Assembly (NCBI RefSeq): GCF_023065955.2
Contig: NC_079873.1
Span: 11,732,566-11,796,565 of the forward strand
Direction: 5' to 3'
Source: Ursus arctos
Taxonomy: Eukaryota; Chordata; Mammalia; Carnivora; Ursidae
DNA: 64,000 bases
In this document: positions 1 to 11,371 of the stretch, in pieces
Layout of the letters: every line of letters begins with the position of its first letter
Numbering within the stretch: the stretch's first letter is position 1
Made by a program: the position numbers and the translations under genes
The notes under the pieces: model-generated
Seen by the model: only the letters and a program-made list of their open reading frames with translations
What the model was told of the DNA's origin: nothing
The model's database searches: none

Positions 1-840
1 CTCAGCTAAACTGGGGCAGGGCATGGGTTTTCCAGATCATGCTGTTTCTGATTGTTCATGGCTGCCCTAAGCAAATCGAGGTAGTGTGCCTGACCAGAAA
101 TAGGTAACTACAAAATTAATCCACCCTTTACCACTCAGGCCTCTTGAAAACAGGGCTCCCCAGAGTCCTAACTCCCAGCAGGAAATACTGAATGCATTTT
201 TCCCCTTTGTCTTGTGACCTCCAGCTGCGCCACCTTTTCCAGCACATTCCTTCCTCCTCAATTGTCAGGCAAGTTTTTAGCAGAGAAGATATAGTTATCC
301 ACACCATTAAGTTAAAAAAAAAAAAAAAGATTACCCTTTAACTCAGTAAAATCAGGTCCTCGCTCTGATCACAAAGAATTGCGGTATTTCTGATTTTGAA
401 CATCACTCGAGGATGTTGATGAAATGCAGATTATGCATCCACGTATCAGAGGGGGAGTCTGAGGTCCCCATTTCACAGTTCACATTTGAGGTAATAAGAA
501 TTTTGTAGAATAATATTCTCCGCATTTCTTTGATCACATATCACTATTAGTTTTTAAAAAATGTGAGCATGCACTCATAACGTATATATCTGTTTACATT
601 TTATATTCATGTGTTAGGACAGCAGGATTGCACTTTTATTTTAAAAAATTAATGTCCGTCAGCACAGCACTGACTCACGTAGCACCCGGCCTTTTTTTGA
701 GGACCACTGATCCTGTAAATGCACCCATTATGTTAACATTCAGTGAATGCTTGTATTTCTCCAGGCACGAGACAGTCCCTTTGATTCAAGAAGCCTATTC
801 TATATTTTATAAATGTAGTCTATATTATTAGAAAGTTCTT

Positions 841-1036
841 GAGGCACCTGGGTGGCTCAGTCAGTGAAGCATCTGCCTTCAGCTCAGGTCATGATCTCAG
901 GGTCCTGGGATTGAGCCCCACGTCAGCTCCCTGCTCAGCCAAGAGTCTGCTTCTCCCTCTCACTCTCCCTCTGTGCTTGCTCTCTCGCTCTCAAATAAAT
1001 AAATAAAATCTTAAAAAAAAAAAAGAAAGAAAGAAA
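841..1036 (+). repeat. Can-SINE
   Basis: Starts GAGGCACCTGGGTGGCTCAG (tRNA-Lys-like head), has a CT-rich middle and an AATAAAATC(A)n tail. AGAAAGTTC lies on both sides as a target duplication. Confidence 0.93.
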
Positions 1037-1189
1037 GTTCCTCCTTCTATTGGTTTATATCCAAAGGTCTACCTCTGGGGGCGTGCAAACCCCGCCTAAT
1101 TCCTCTTAATGCTACAGCAACTCCTATCACTGAGAAGGGCCTGATTTCCTTAATACAGAAGAAGCTTCTATTACACAGTAAGAATACCA

Positions 1190-1550
1190 GCAACCCAAAA
1201 GAAAAAATAGGCCGAGGATAAAAATATGTAAGGTAAACAAATGTTTAAAAATGAAAAGATACTCAACATGGCTCAGATAAGAGAAATGCAAATTAAAACT
1301 ATGATGAGGTATTCTTCTTCACGTATCAAAATGGCAAAGATACAGAAAAGTTGGACAAATGTATGATGTTGGTGATGCTGAGGGATTAGGCACCCTCACA
1401 CATTGCTGTGGTAATGTCAATGGGCACAACCTTCCTGGCAGGTGCCTAATGAAGCCATTAAAGATGAGTTTTTTGAATACTGGGAAAATGCTAACAGTGT
1501 AATGTTAAATGAAAAAAAAAAAAGGCAGAAAACATACAGCACGATACCAG
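1190..1550 (+). repeat. Old L1 ORF2 fragment
   Basis: GAAATGCAAATTAAAACTATGATGAGGT followed by ATCAAAATGGC is the conserved 3' part of L1 ORF2, heavily mutated with several stops. Limits approximate. Confidence 0.75.
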
Positions 1551-1650
1551 AAAAAAAAGTACTGAAAGAAAATTCATCAAAACAATAATGACACCTGTTT
1601 CTGAACAGCAGGACAACATAACAAGTGATTCTGGCTCTGTTGTTTGGATT

Positions 1651-1846
1651 TTTTTTTAAAGATTTTATTTATTTATTTGACAGAGATAGAGACAGCCAGC
1701 GAGAGAGGGAACACAAGCAGGGGGAGTGGGAGAGGAAGAGGCAGGCTCCCAGCGGAGGAGCCTGATGTGGGGCTCGATCCCAGAACGCCGGGATCACGCC
1801 CTGAGCCGAAGGCAGACACTTAACCACTGTGCCACCCAGGCGCCCC
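1651..1846 (-). repeat. Can-SINE, bear/panda-type
   Basis: Reverse complement of the element: AAAGATTTTATTTATTTATT at the left and CCACCCAGGCGCCCC at the right. It contains CAGCCAGCGAGAGAGGGAAC, typical of the young arctoid subfamily. Confidence 0.94.
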
Positions 1847-1852
1847 TGGATT

Positions 1853-2060
1853 TTTTTAGATTTTTATTTATTCATTTGAGAGAGAGAGTGAGTGTGTCAG
1901 AGAGAGAGAGAGCACAAGCTGGGGGGAAGAGGCAGAGGGAGAGGGAGAAGCATGCTCCCCACTGTGCCGGGAGCCCAGTGTGGGGCTCGATCCCAGGACC
2001 CTGAAATCAAGACCTGAGCCGAACGGAGACGCTTCACTGACGGAGACACCCAGGTGTCCC
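1853..2060 (-). repeat. Can-SINE with GA-rich expansion
   Basis: Lies immediately next to the SINE at 1651-1846 in the same orientation. It ends CACCCAGGTGTCCC and has an expanded (GA)n tract at about 1878-1910. Confidence 0.88.
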
Positions 2061-2439
2061 CGAGCTCCGTTCTTTATACTAATCAGCCTTTTCAAACTTG
2101 ATACCAAGTCTGTAGAAAATGAGCCCGGAGAGGCTAATGAGAGCCTACAAGGGGGCCTGGTTTTGAACTGCAGACTTTTAACATTCGCATTAAGAGGCAG
2201 AGGAGCCCTCGGCTTACCTACATGCCTGGGAAAAACGGATACATTTGATTCTGGTTATTCCCGGTAGGTATTTCTCTAAAGTTGCCATGGTTATCAGATT
2301 CGTGAACACGGAACCAAAGCTCTTGGGGAAATACAGGGTCTGATCCCTTGGAGCCTCTAACCACAACATTTTCATCAACCAATCAATATATAACCTTGTT
2401 TTATGTGTGTTTCTGTTTAAAGACACCTCATTTTATGTA

Positions 2440-2517
2440 TGTGTGTGTGTGTATATATATATATTCGCTCTATTGAATATATATATTGTATATATATTCA
2501 CTGTATTCATTCATTCG

Positions 2518-2560
<43 letters not shown>

Positions 2561-2575
2561 TATACACATATTCAT
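2440..2575. repeat. (GT)n/(TA)n/(CA)n microsatellite
   Basis: Runs of TG, then TA dinucleotides broken by short unique pieces, then CA. A long TA tract at 2520-2547 next to CACACACA suggests a mutating dinucleotide locus. All open frames here are repeat artefacts. Confidence 0.95.
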
Positions 2576-2579
2576 TAAC

Positions 2580-4455
2580 ATTGAGCTCAGCAAGCAGCCC
2601 TCTACCTCAACCCTGAACAAACTATCTAACACACCTCCTCTCTCCAAAAGGCACGTCACAGACTTCTTGCTCTTAGGACGCTAGACAGAACTTCAGCACT
2701 ATGCTTGGGGACTATTTTAAGCAGTGAAATCACCAACAAAAAACACAAAAGTGTGGACAATGTAGCATTAAGTAGACGGCAAGGACGCCTGTTTACGGTC
2801 GGCGAGCTGAAACGAGAAGGCAGCGTGGCCTCGTTCGTCCCCAGCTGGGAACGCGCTCACTGGCCTGCTCTGCGCTCGCCCACGAATGACAGCATCACAC
2901 CGCAGGGACTGCATCGGGGGTTCCAAATAAATTTTAGCTAGGAGATGAATTCACGAATACAGAATCCACAAATGATGAGTACTGACTGTAATTGTAACTT
3001 CGGTTTTAAGGAAAATTCTTACTCAAAAGTCAGGGGCCAAACACCAGTATGCTACAGCTGAACTCCTTCAGTTTTAAGTTGAGCACCTTACAATTTACAG
3101 ATTGCAATTTATAAAGGCAATTAAGTTTCCTTTCCATAATGGGAAAGAAAGCAATGTATGTCATTGCTTGTTTGATTTAATATATTCATCGTCTTTAGGA
3201 GAAACTTTCTTATCCAATTAAATTCAGTCGGCAGCTACTGAGTATCTCCACCTGCAGAACATGTGGGATTATCTCAGCTGAAGCAATTTACAGTCCTCAT
3301 GACCATGGGAGGGGAGGTGGAGGCAATTCCTAACCCTACTACATGACAGACAGAATATGATCGAGGCCACCACGCACATCTAATGGGCACGAGACTAGTA
3401 AAAATAGAATGCTATGGGGACCCAACGAAGGAGAAAGTGCACCCTCTTGAGATTGTCTTATGAAACCTGATGGAGACAGTGACATCGGAAAAGACCTTGA
3501 GGGATTAGTACAATGGTAACTGGAGCTGTGGGAGGAAGCGGTGAGAATGTCCCGATACCAGAAGCAGGGGAGCACAGCGGGGAGACATGTTCTGGGAACC
3601 GAGTCAGAATCCAGCCCGGGTGAACGGAATGGTTTCCATAATTGCTGTAAGGCAAGACACAATGCCCCCAAAGTGCTAACAGAGAACAGAACTGGAGGCC
3701 AATGGCTAAGTGAGGAAGGGAGACCGGTCCAACTACCTTGATCCTTTCATATTATTTCCAGAAACTTCTTGGTTTACTCAACCTTTACACAGCAGTGGTT
3801 AACTCTTTACTGGTCCATCTTTCACCTCCTTAACCGGATTGTGAACTGGAAGCAAGCAGGGGCCAAGCCTCCTTCTTCCTTAGCTCCCTCCCGCCCCAAC
3901 ACACAAACACACACACCCAACGTACAAAAGATCGCCTGACACCAATATCTTCATGTCGCCAGTCTTTAGTAAATATTTACTCATTCAATAATTGGCCTGA
4001 CAAACAAACTGAGCCCTGGTCTGTCTCTTAATACAGGTTCTTCCCACGGAGCAGATGGCTACATTTTCTCGTTAACCGTCCCTGCGTTTTCCCAGAATAT
4101 AGGTACATGTGGACAATAAGAATCCTTTGAAGAGCCACAATATTGCATTATACATTTTTATCTCCTTATCTAAAACTGAAAGTAAGTGTTCAGCACAATC
4201 TCTACAAATCTTACAGTTAAATTTGTAAATGTATTGGTATGACCTTAAAAATCCTAATTTTTAGGCTATGTTCTATTTCAGCCCTTGAGTCTATAATTCC
4301 TTAGAACTGACTTCAAATACTAATAGTGTTCTTAGATTGTCTTTGGAGTTTAAAATATTACATGAGATTAAACATTTCTGAATATTCTTGAAGAAAAACT
4401 AGTTTTCTACCTAAAATTATTTAAATCACATCTTAAATTGTTTCTTCTCTCACAG
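2580..4455. other. PIR-side intronic stretch without recognised genes
   Basis: No exon or young repeat is recognised. At about 3835-3995 the order (stop-rich GTGAACTGGAAGCAAG ... TTAGTAAATATTTACTCATT) resembles the 3' end of an L2 LINE on the plus strand. The rest looks like old, unassignable intron. Confidence 0.5.
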
Positions 4456-4459
4456 ATTA

Positions 4460-4645
4460 TTTTAATTATATAAATATTTAAAGAATATAAATATTTAAAT
4501 ATTTATATAATTAATTTAAATATTTATATAAATATATAATAAAGAATTATAAGTATTTAATTATATAAATATTTAAAGAATTTAAATATATAAATTATAT
4601 AAATATTTAAAGATTATATAAATTATATAAATATTTAATTTAAAA
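4460..4645. repeat. AT-rich minisatellite
   Basis: Irregular units of TATATAAATATTTAAAGA repeat about ten times, with palindromic ATTTAAAT cores, directly before the poly-T of an antisense Can-SINE. It is probably an expansion seeded beside the SINE tail. Confidence 0.85.
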
Positions 4646-4649
4646 ATAT

Positions 4650-4836
4650 TTTTTTTAGTTTTTTTTTTTTTTTTAGAGAGAGGTAGCGGAGGGGGAGAGG
4701 GAGAAAGAGAATCCCAAGCAGATTCCATGCCCAGCGCATGAGCCCCACACGGGTCTCAATCCCACAACCTCAAGATCATGACATGAGCAAAAATCAAGAG
4801 TCCAACGCCCAACCGGCAGAGCCACCCAGGTGCCCC
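4650..4836 (-). repeat. Can-SINE
   Basis: Poly-T then AGAGAGAGGTAGCGGAGGGG at the left; GCCACCCAGGTGCCCC at the right (reverse complement of the SINE head). Confidence 0.92.
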
Positions 4837-5044
4837 AGAAGCCAATTCTTGTTCATTATTAACTGCTCAAATGAAAATGTCTCCAGTGGCACAAACTCAA
4901 AGGTTATTAAAAACAGTAAATATTTAAATTTGAATATACTTCAAGTAAAGTATGTGGCTTGCCGTAGTAGCCAGTCTATAGCTAAGAACTTATAAATTAA
5001 TTTATTATTCATTGTTTCTAACTTTGAATTTTCTATTAGAAATG

Positions 5045-5157
5045 ATTACTACAGACACCTCAGTCGGAAGAGTATGTGACTCCTGATCTCCAGGTCATGA
5101 ATTTAAGTCCCACATTGGGTGTAGAGATTACTTAAATAGATAAACATTTTAAAAAAG
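5045..5157 (+). repeat. Short, old tRNA-Lys-type carnivore SINE
   Basis: CAGACACCTCAGTCGGAAGAG to GGGTGTAGAGATTACTTAAA fits the short ancestral form without the CT-rich tail. A close relative lies at 17677-17783 on the other strand. Confidence 0.75.
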
Positions 5158-5176
5158 AAGTGACTATTAGATTTTG

Positions 5177-5377
5177 GGGCGCCTCGGTGGTGCAGTCAGC
5201 TGAGTGTCCGACTCTTGGTTTCGGCTCAGGTTGTGATCTCAGGGTTGTGAGATCGAGCCCCGAGACAGATCTGTGCTCAGCTCCGGGTCTCGTGAAGACT
5301 CTCTCCCTCTGCCCCTCCCCCAACTTGTGCACGTGAGCGCTCTCTCTCAAGTAAATAAAAAAATCTTTAAAAGAAGA
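5177..5377 (+). repeat. Can-SINE, about 70 bases from PIR exon 2
   Basis: Starts GGGGCGCCTCGGTGGTGCAG and ends AATAAAAAAATCTTTAAAAG. TGACTATTAGATTT and TGATTACTAGATTT flank it as an imperfect target duplication. It lies in the PIR intron downstream of coding exon 2, antisense to PIR. Confidence 0.92.
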
Positions 5378-5449
5378 AATGATTACTAGATTTAATAACA
5401 GAGGCAAATTCAAAAATACTCACTTTTGCAGGCAAATTATTTTACTTAC

Positions 5450-5542
5450 TGTCTCAAAACCTCGATGTGGGTGATCAGGAAATCCGCCTGGTCTACCTCC
5501 TTTAAATTCGTCAAACAGTAAAAATGGATCCAGATTTTTTAA
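5450..5542 (-). CDS. PIR: PIR coding exon 2 (residues 33-63, first cupin strand region)
   Basis: On the minus strand this 93-base, phase-0 exon encodes 31 residues, starting LKNLDPFLLFDEF and ending PDHPHRGFET. That is the diagnostic pirin N-terminal cupin segment. The two histidines of DHPHRG are numbered 56 and 58 when joined to the first coding exon, matching known iron ligands of human pirin. The acceptor is TTTTTATTTCAG directly before 5542 and the donor is GTAAGT directly after 5450. A same-strand L1 fragment ends only 38 bases upstream of the acceptor. No stop or frameshift is seen. Confidence 0.96.
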
Positions 5543-5579
5543 CTGAAATAAAAATTAAATCCAGCAGATTAGACACGCC

Positions 5580-6363
5580 TTTTTTTTTATTTATGATTTT
5601 TTATTATGTTAGTCACCATACAGTACATCCCCGGTTTCCGATGTAAACCTCGATGATTCATTAGTTGCGTATAACACCCAGTGCACCATGCAATACGTGC
5701 CCTCCTTACTACCCATCACTGGTCTATCCCATTCCCCCACCCCCCTCCCCTCTGAGGCCCTCAGTTTGTTTCTCATAGTCCATAGTCTCTCATGCTTTAT
5801 TCCCCCTTCTGATTACCCCCCCTTTCTTTATCCCTTTCTTCCCCTACCGATCTTCCTAGTTCTTATGTTCCATAGATGAGAGAAATCATATGATAGTTGT
5901 CTTTCTCTGCTTGACTTATTTCACTTAGCATTATCTCCTCCAGTGCCGTCCATGTTGCAGCAAATGTTGAGAATTCGTTCTTTCTGATAGCTGAGTAATA
6001 TTCCATTGTATATATGGACCACAACTTCTTAATCCAGTCATCTGTTGAAGGGCATCTCGGCTCCTTCCACGATTTAGCTATTGTGGACATTGCTGCTATG
6101 AACATTGGGGTGCATATGGCCCTTCTCTTCATTACGTCTGTATCTTTGGGGTAAACACCCAGTAGTGCAATGGCTGGATCATAGGGTAGCTCAATTTTTA
6201 ACTTTTTAAGGGACCTCCACACTGTTTTCCAGAGTGGTTGTACCAACTTACATTCCCACCAACAATGTAGGAGGGATCCCCTTTCTCCACATCCTCTCCA
6301 GCAATTGTTGTTTCTTGCCTTGTCAATTTTTGCCATTCTAACTGGCGTAAGGTGGTATCTCAG
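5580..6363 (-). mobile_element. 5'-truncated L1, same strand as PIR, 38 bases from exon 2
   Basis: On the minus strand it carries the C-terminal part of L1 ORF2, readable for about 169 codons in the frame ending at 5863 with motifs such as [17 protein letters not shown] and [12 protein letters not shown], then a short 3' UTR with an AATAAA signal and a poly(A) tail at 5581-5589. AGACACGCC at 5571-5579 and AGACACACC at 6365-6373 form a target duplication with one change. It is a relatively young, dead copy. Confidence 0.93.
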
Positions 6364-6869
6364 TAGACACACCTTTTAAACCACACTAGTAGGGGCTATA
6401 TTCAGGGACAGATCTAGCAAAACTCATTGAAAACGACATAGCTAATGAGAAACTTTTGCAATGGAAATTACTTTCAGGAAAGTACTACATACATATACAC
6501 ACACACACACGCACACACGGATTGACTAAGTTAAAGGGCTGATTTTATAAGTACAAAGAGAGGAAGAACATTTCATGATCATCTAAGATCTAAATGGTTA
6601 AGCACAAACAAAATACTGTCTATCCTAAACAGATGCAAAAAACCGGTGATTGCATTATCATAAATGCTCTGGAGGACGACAATTTAACACATATGAGGGT
6701 GGGGCAGGATCAGGGAAGGGACGATCAGGGAGGTGACACATGAGCTGGTTTCCGAGGTACCTGTAGGAGTTAATCAAGCAGAAGGGGAGGAAAAGAGCAG
6801 AGAAACAGCTTGGTAAGCTTGAAGAACTGCGAGGAGACCACTCTATCCGGGCAAAGATACACATGAAAT

Positions 6870-7200
6870 TATGATGAGAGATGGGCTGAGGATAGAGGCT
6901 AAATCTTAAAGGAGTTGGGGTTTTATCCTGAAGGAGATGGGTTTTAATCAGAGATTGAGAAGATCAGATTTAGAAAGATCACTCTAGCATTCAAGTGGAA
7001 GATGGCTGGGAGAAGGAAGAGACAGGAGACAAAGAGCAGTCGGAAGGCACTTTCCCTAATCCAGGCAAAAACAAAGGTCCACTTGGGCAATGGCAATAGG
7101 AATGGAGAATAAGAAACAGGAACAGCACTAGATGCCCTCCAGATTTCTAGCTATGGTGCCTGGGAAGATGGGAGAAGCATCCAGAAGCACAAGGAATATA
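6870..7200 (+). repeat. Ancient interspersed repeat of unresolved family
   Basis: GGAGTTGGGGTTTTATCCTG and GAAAGATCACTCTAGCAT resemble a recurrent ancient mammalian repeat that also seems to be present at about 25840-26420. It has no coding capacity. Confidence 0.4.
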
Positions 7201-7546
7201 ACAGAAGCAGCAGCCCTGAAACAGCTATTTTAGGTAGTCATTTTAGGTCATGCTGACTTTAAGATATCTACACAAATGTTATCTATATAAATAAAACTAT
7301 GTATCATCAGTGTCCAGTATATTGTACAAAAGGTAGAAGGTAAATGAAGATAAACCCCGAGCACAAATGAAAGGCAGAAACAGATCAGGCAGTCATCAGC
7401 GTGTCTTCACAGCTCTCTAGGTTATTCTTGGCCATTTGTTATTCTATAATAATTTTTATTAAACTTAAAAGCTTACAGAAATAAAAATGTTGGACTTCTG
7501 ATTGGAATTGCTTTGAGTTGATGGACCAACTGGGAAAGACTGACCT

Positions 7547-7583
7547 TTTTTTTCTTAGAGGGAGAGAGAGAGCGAGGGCACGT

Positions 7584-7634
<51 letters not shown>

Positions 7635-7779
7635 AGCAGGGGGAGAGGGAGAGAATCTTAAGCAGGCTCAACACCCAGTGAGGAGCCCGACACGGGGCTC
7701 CATCCCATGACCCTGAGATCATGACCAGAGCTGAAATCAAGATTGCAACACTTAACTGACTGAGCCACCCAGGTGCCCC
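7547..7779 (-). repeat. Can-SINE with an internal (CA)n microsatellite
   Basis: Poly-T at the left and GCCACCCAGGTGCCCC at the right. The CT-rich segment has expanded into about 20 CA units at 7590-7631. Such SINE-borne CA tracts are typical carnivore polymorphic markers. Confidence 0.92.
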
Positions 7780-7869
7780 AAGGGAAGGCTGCTATTTATA
7801 TAACATTGAGGTTTCCTATACATAAAACATTGTTATCTCCATCTATTTGGAGCTTTTATTTTTTTATTA

Positions 7870-8065
7870 TTTTTTAAGATTTTTATTTACTTATTTGACA
7901 GAGACAGCAACAGCCAGCGAGAGAGGGAACACAGGCAGGGGGAGTGGGAGAGGAAGAGGCAGGCTCATAGCGGAAGAGCCTGATGTGGGGCTCGATCCCA
8001 GAACACTGGGATCACGCCCTAAGCCCAAGGCAGACGCTTAACGACTGCACCACCCAGGCGACCCC
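7870..8065 (-). repeat. Can-SINE, bear/panda-type
   Basis: AAGATTTTTATTTACTTATTT at the left, CAGCCAGCGAGAGAGGGAAC inside, and CACCCAGGCGACCCC at the right. Confidence 0.93.
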
Positions 8066-8749
8066 TATTTGGGGCTTTTAAAATGTCTTTCAATAGGATT
8101 TGTAATTTTCTCCACAAAGAAATATATTTTTTAAAAGTTTTTGTAGCTAACATTTTTAATGACTTTGTAAATAGGATTTTTAAATTATGTTTTTGAACAG
8201 TATGCTACTAGGGATTAAAAATGTGAATAGAAAGGTGATTTTTGAAAGTTGTTAAGTGCTTATTAATTTTAATAATTTATCCACTGCTTCTTTTGGGTTT
8301 TCTTTGCAGACATTCAGATCACCGGTGTATTTATCAATAAGCTTCTGCCCAGTAGTTCACAAATTACTTTTGCTTGCATTAGATTAAAGCTGTGGCAGGC
8401 TGCTGTTTTTCTGGGTTTTGCCAGGCTTGGCTGGCCTACCACATGGCTTCTCATTCTCGATCCCAAGCTGAAACAGTGGCCACTATCTAGGACATGCTGT
8501 TCTCATAACCGAGGACAGGAGCAAATGGAAGCAAATAGGGCACAATCACATTAACACGTCCCATTGGTCACAGCACATGCACGGCCAAGCCCAAGGCAGG
8601 AGGAGGGCACTTAAACCCTGCCTATGGGACTCACAGGTAACGTACCTAAAAGTGGGGGGAGTGTATAATCCCACGGATGGTGGGCAGTGAATATTTGGGA
8701 ACAATATTCAATATTCCAACCAACACCCATCAGCAAATAACGGGTTTTT

Positions 8750-9530
8750 CCCCTTCATTTTCAATCCTTACACATTCTGTTTCTTTTTCTTGTCTTTTTG
8801 CAAGCTACCGTGTCTACAACAATGCTGCATAGAAATGACAGTAATAGATTTCCTTGTTTTCTCGCTGATTTTATATAGATTACTTTTTCAACATTCATCA
8901 GCACACAGGCTGTTTGATGCAGGTTTTCTGCAGATTACCTTCATAAGATGAAAGAATCCCCCTTCCATTTCTAGTTTACTCATTTTTTGAATATACACAG
9001 ATAATGAATTTTATTGAAAGCTTTTCCTGCAGTATTGAGATACTTTTTTTCTCCTATAATCTCTTAATGTTGGTAAATTACATAACTAGATTATCCAACA
9101 TTAAACCAAATTTGCTAAGTTTCGACAATCCAAACTTTGTGGTGATACACTATCTTTTTTATATTCTGTGGTATCTGGGTGATTAATATGTTGCTTACGA
9201 TTCTTGCAAAAATGTGTATAAAAGCGATGTAATGATCCTTTTACTTGCTGTCCTCATCTGGTCTTGACTGCAAGGCAATGTCGTTTCATGAAGTGATGGA
9301 AGGACTCCCTGGAGCTTCATCTCCTGGACACTTTGCATGGTACTGGAGTTATCTGTATCTTAAATATTGGGTGAAATTTGTAGAATCATCTGGACCTGTT
9401 GTCTTTGTAACAGGCTTTTAAAATACTGATTCCATTGCCCTAATGGCTATGAAACTATTCAGACTTTCTTCTTTCTTTCTCACTGTTTCTGGACTCTAAG
9501 ACTTTCTCCAGCTTCCTGGCAGCAGAGCTA
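8750..9530 (-). repeat. Old L1 ORF2 fragment
   Basis: Plus-strand text such as TTATTGAAAGCTTTTCCTGC and CTCTTAATGTTGGTAAATTAC is the reverse complement of the L1 reverse-transcriptase/C-terminal coding region. Many stops. Limits approximate. Confidence 0.7.
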
Positions 9531-10464
9531 ATTACATCTTTCAGTTACACGTTTGTTTCAGGGTATCTACTGGGTCACGCTGCTAGAAACGAGAGTAGAT
9601 CCTCTCTTTGTCCATCTCTGGTTTCAACTCTCTTATTCACTTTCCGTGGGAAAACACGCACACACACACACACACTCCAGACACCGTGCACACACATAAA
9701 CCCAACAAGCTACTGCCAGTTTTTCACATAACCAAGTCTCAGTTCCCTCACTTTAAAATGTGGGCTGACACCCGTAAAAAGCTGGACCACTTTGAAGCCC
9801 ATCTCAGTCCAGTGTTTCATGCAGTGAAATGTAAAAACGTAACTGAAAAGCAAAACATTTACTGAATTCTCCCCCAAATGCGCAAGAGGGCACTTCAACC
9901 CGAAGGTCCATTTCAAACCACCCTCGCCGCTCTCCAGCATGTCCCCAACATTTCCCTCTCCTCTCACTCAACTCCTCACACCCTCACACGCTCACACCCT
10001 CGGGGGACCGCGTGCTCCTTTTCTCCTCCTCCCCTCTCACCTTCTGAATGGAAGGAACTCTCTGCCCCCTCCGGTGAAAATCAATCCTGGATCTTTTCAA
10101 TCCTACCCTGTCACTCGTAACTCCATTTCAGCTCACTGAAAGCCCATGAATGGAACTGGGGCTGGGAGGAGGAGGAGGGTGAAAATTCTCCTCTCATATT
10201 ATTTGTTTTTCCTCTCATCGGATAATACGTAGCTTGAAGGACTGGAAACAATGACTGCAGAGCAGCTAGGCCAATGCCTGGAGCGCTGTAGGTTCGACAC
10301 AGATGGGTGGGATCTGCTACGGTGCTGCCATGAATCTCTGAGCCACAGCTTCCCCACATGCAGAAGAAAGGCTTCAGATGGCTTAAGGTGGCCTTTTAGT
10401 TCTACACTATTAGGGTTCTATGATATTAAAATGTGGGTAAAGAGGAAATGAATATGTATTGCTT

Positions 10465-10740
10465 CTTGGTATCGGTTTGGTGTCCAAGAGCTAGGTGATG
10501 GGGATGGAGAGGTACAAACTTCCCATTACAAAATAAGTAAGTCATGGGAATGGAAAGGACAGCCTAGGGGACACAGTCGCTAACACTGTAACAACGCGGT
10601 CTGCTGACAGATGGCGACCAGGCTTGCGGTGGCGAGCTGTTCGTAATGTACATAGATATCAAATCACTATGTGGCACACCTGAAACTAACAGACCACCCA
10701 GTATACTTCACTAGGAAAGTAAAAATACTGTAACACACCC
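10465..10740 (+). repeat. Old L1 3' end
   Basis: ATATCAAATCACTATGTGGC and ACCTGAAACTAACAGA match the 3' UTR shared with the L1 copy at 15615-16560. Confidence 0.65.
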
Positions 10741-11176
10741 ACAAAAGAGAAAACTGTAAAAAAAAAAAAATGGAAAGAGTTTCATATGAGCAAATACGTC
10801 CTGCCGTTAAAGAAATCATGAAAAGCAGAGGTTCCTTCTTTCCAGGCCCACCCTCATTACCATCCACCACTCACAGGACAATAGTCATCGCTTGGCAAGG
10901 ACTGTTCGTTCTGTATCGATCGCACATTCGAACCTTCTGGTCGCTAATCCATGACACAGGGACACACACAGGAAGAAAGGCAGCACAAGGAAAAGCCTGC
11001 AGAAGCTGGGGGCTGGTTGAGGAGAGCCAGAAGGATGAAGTGTTTATGGCCAAGAGATGGGGCGCAGGTGTGACACTCTTCCTCCAACAAGCAAGAGTAT
11101 CTTGCATCAGACTCCTGTACTAAAGTGTGATTTGCAGGGCTGGGTATTTCGCCTTATTAAAGTTCCTAACATTCTA

Positions 11177-11371
11177 GGGGTGCCTGGGTGACTCAGTCGG
11201 TTAAGCATCTGTTTTGGTTAGGGTCATGATCCCCGGGGCCCAGGATCGAGCCCTGTGTCAGGCTTCCTGCTCAGTAGGGAGCCTGCTTTTCCCTCTCCCT
11301 CTGCAGCTCCCTCTGCTGCTTCCCCTGCTTGTGCTCTGTCAAACAAACAAACTCTTTTTAAAAAATAAATC
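11177..11371 (+). repeat. Can-SINE with perfect target duplication
   Basis: Starts GGGGTGCCTGGGTGACTCAG. AAGTTCCTAACATTC occurs at 11160-11174 and 11372-11386. Confidence 0.94.

Noticed and set aside
2440..2575. Regularly repeated segment as a possible CRISPR-like array
   Set aside because: It is a dinucleotide microsatellite in a mammalian intron; there are no repeat-spacer units here or anywhere in the window.
2407..2684. Open frames rich in Tyr/Ile and Thr/His
   Set aside because: Direct translation of a TA/CA microsatellite.
5863..6372. A 169-codon minus-strand open frame as a host gene
   Set aside because: It is the C-terminal part of L1 ORF2 in a truncated L1 with a poly(A) tail and target duplication.
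10770..11123. A 117-codon plus-strand open frame
   Set aside because: No recognisable domain, no fitting splice sites or promoter, and antisense frames of similar length overlap it.
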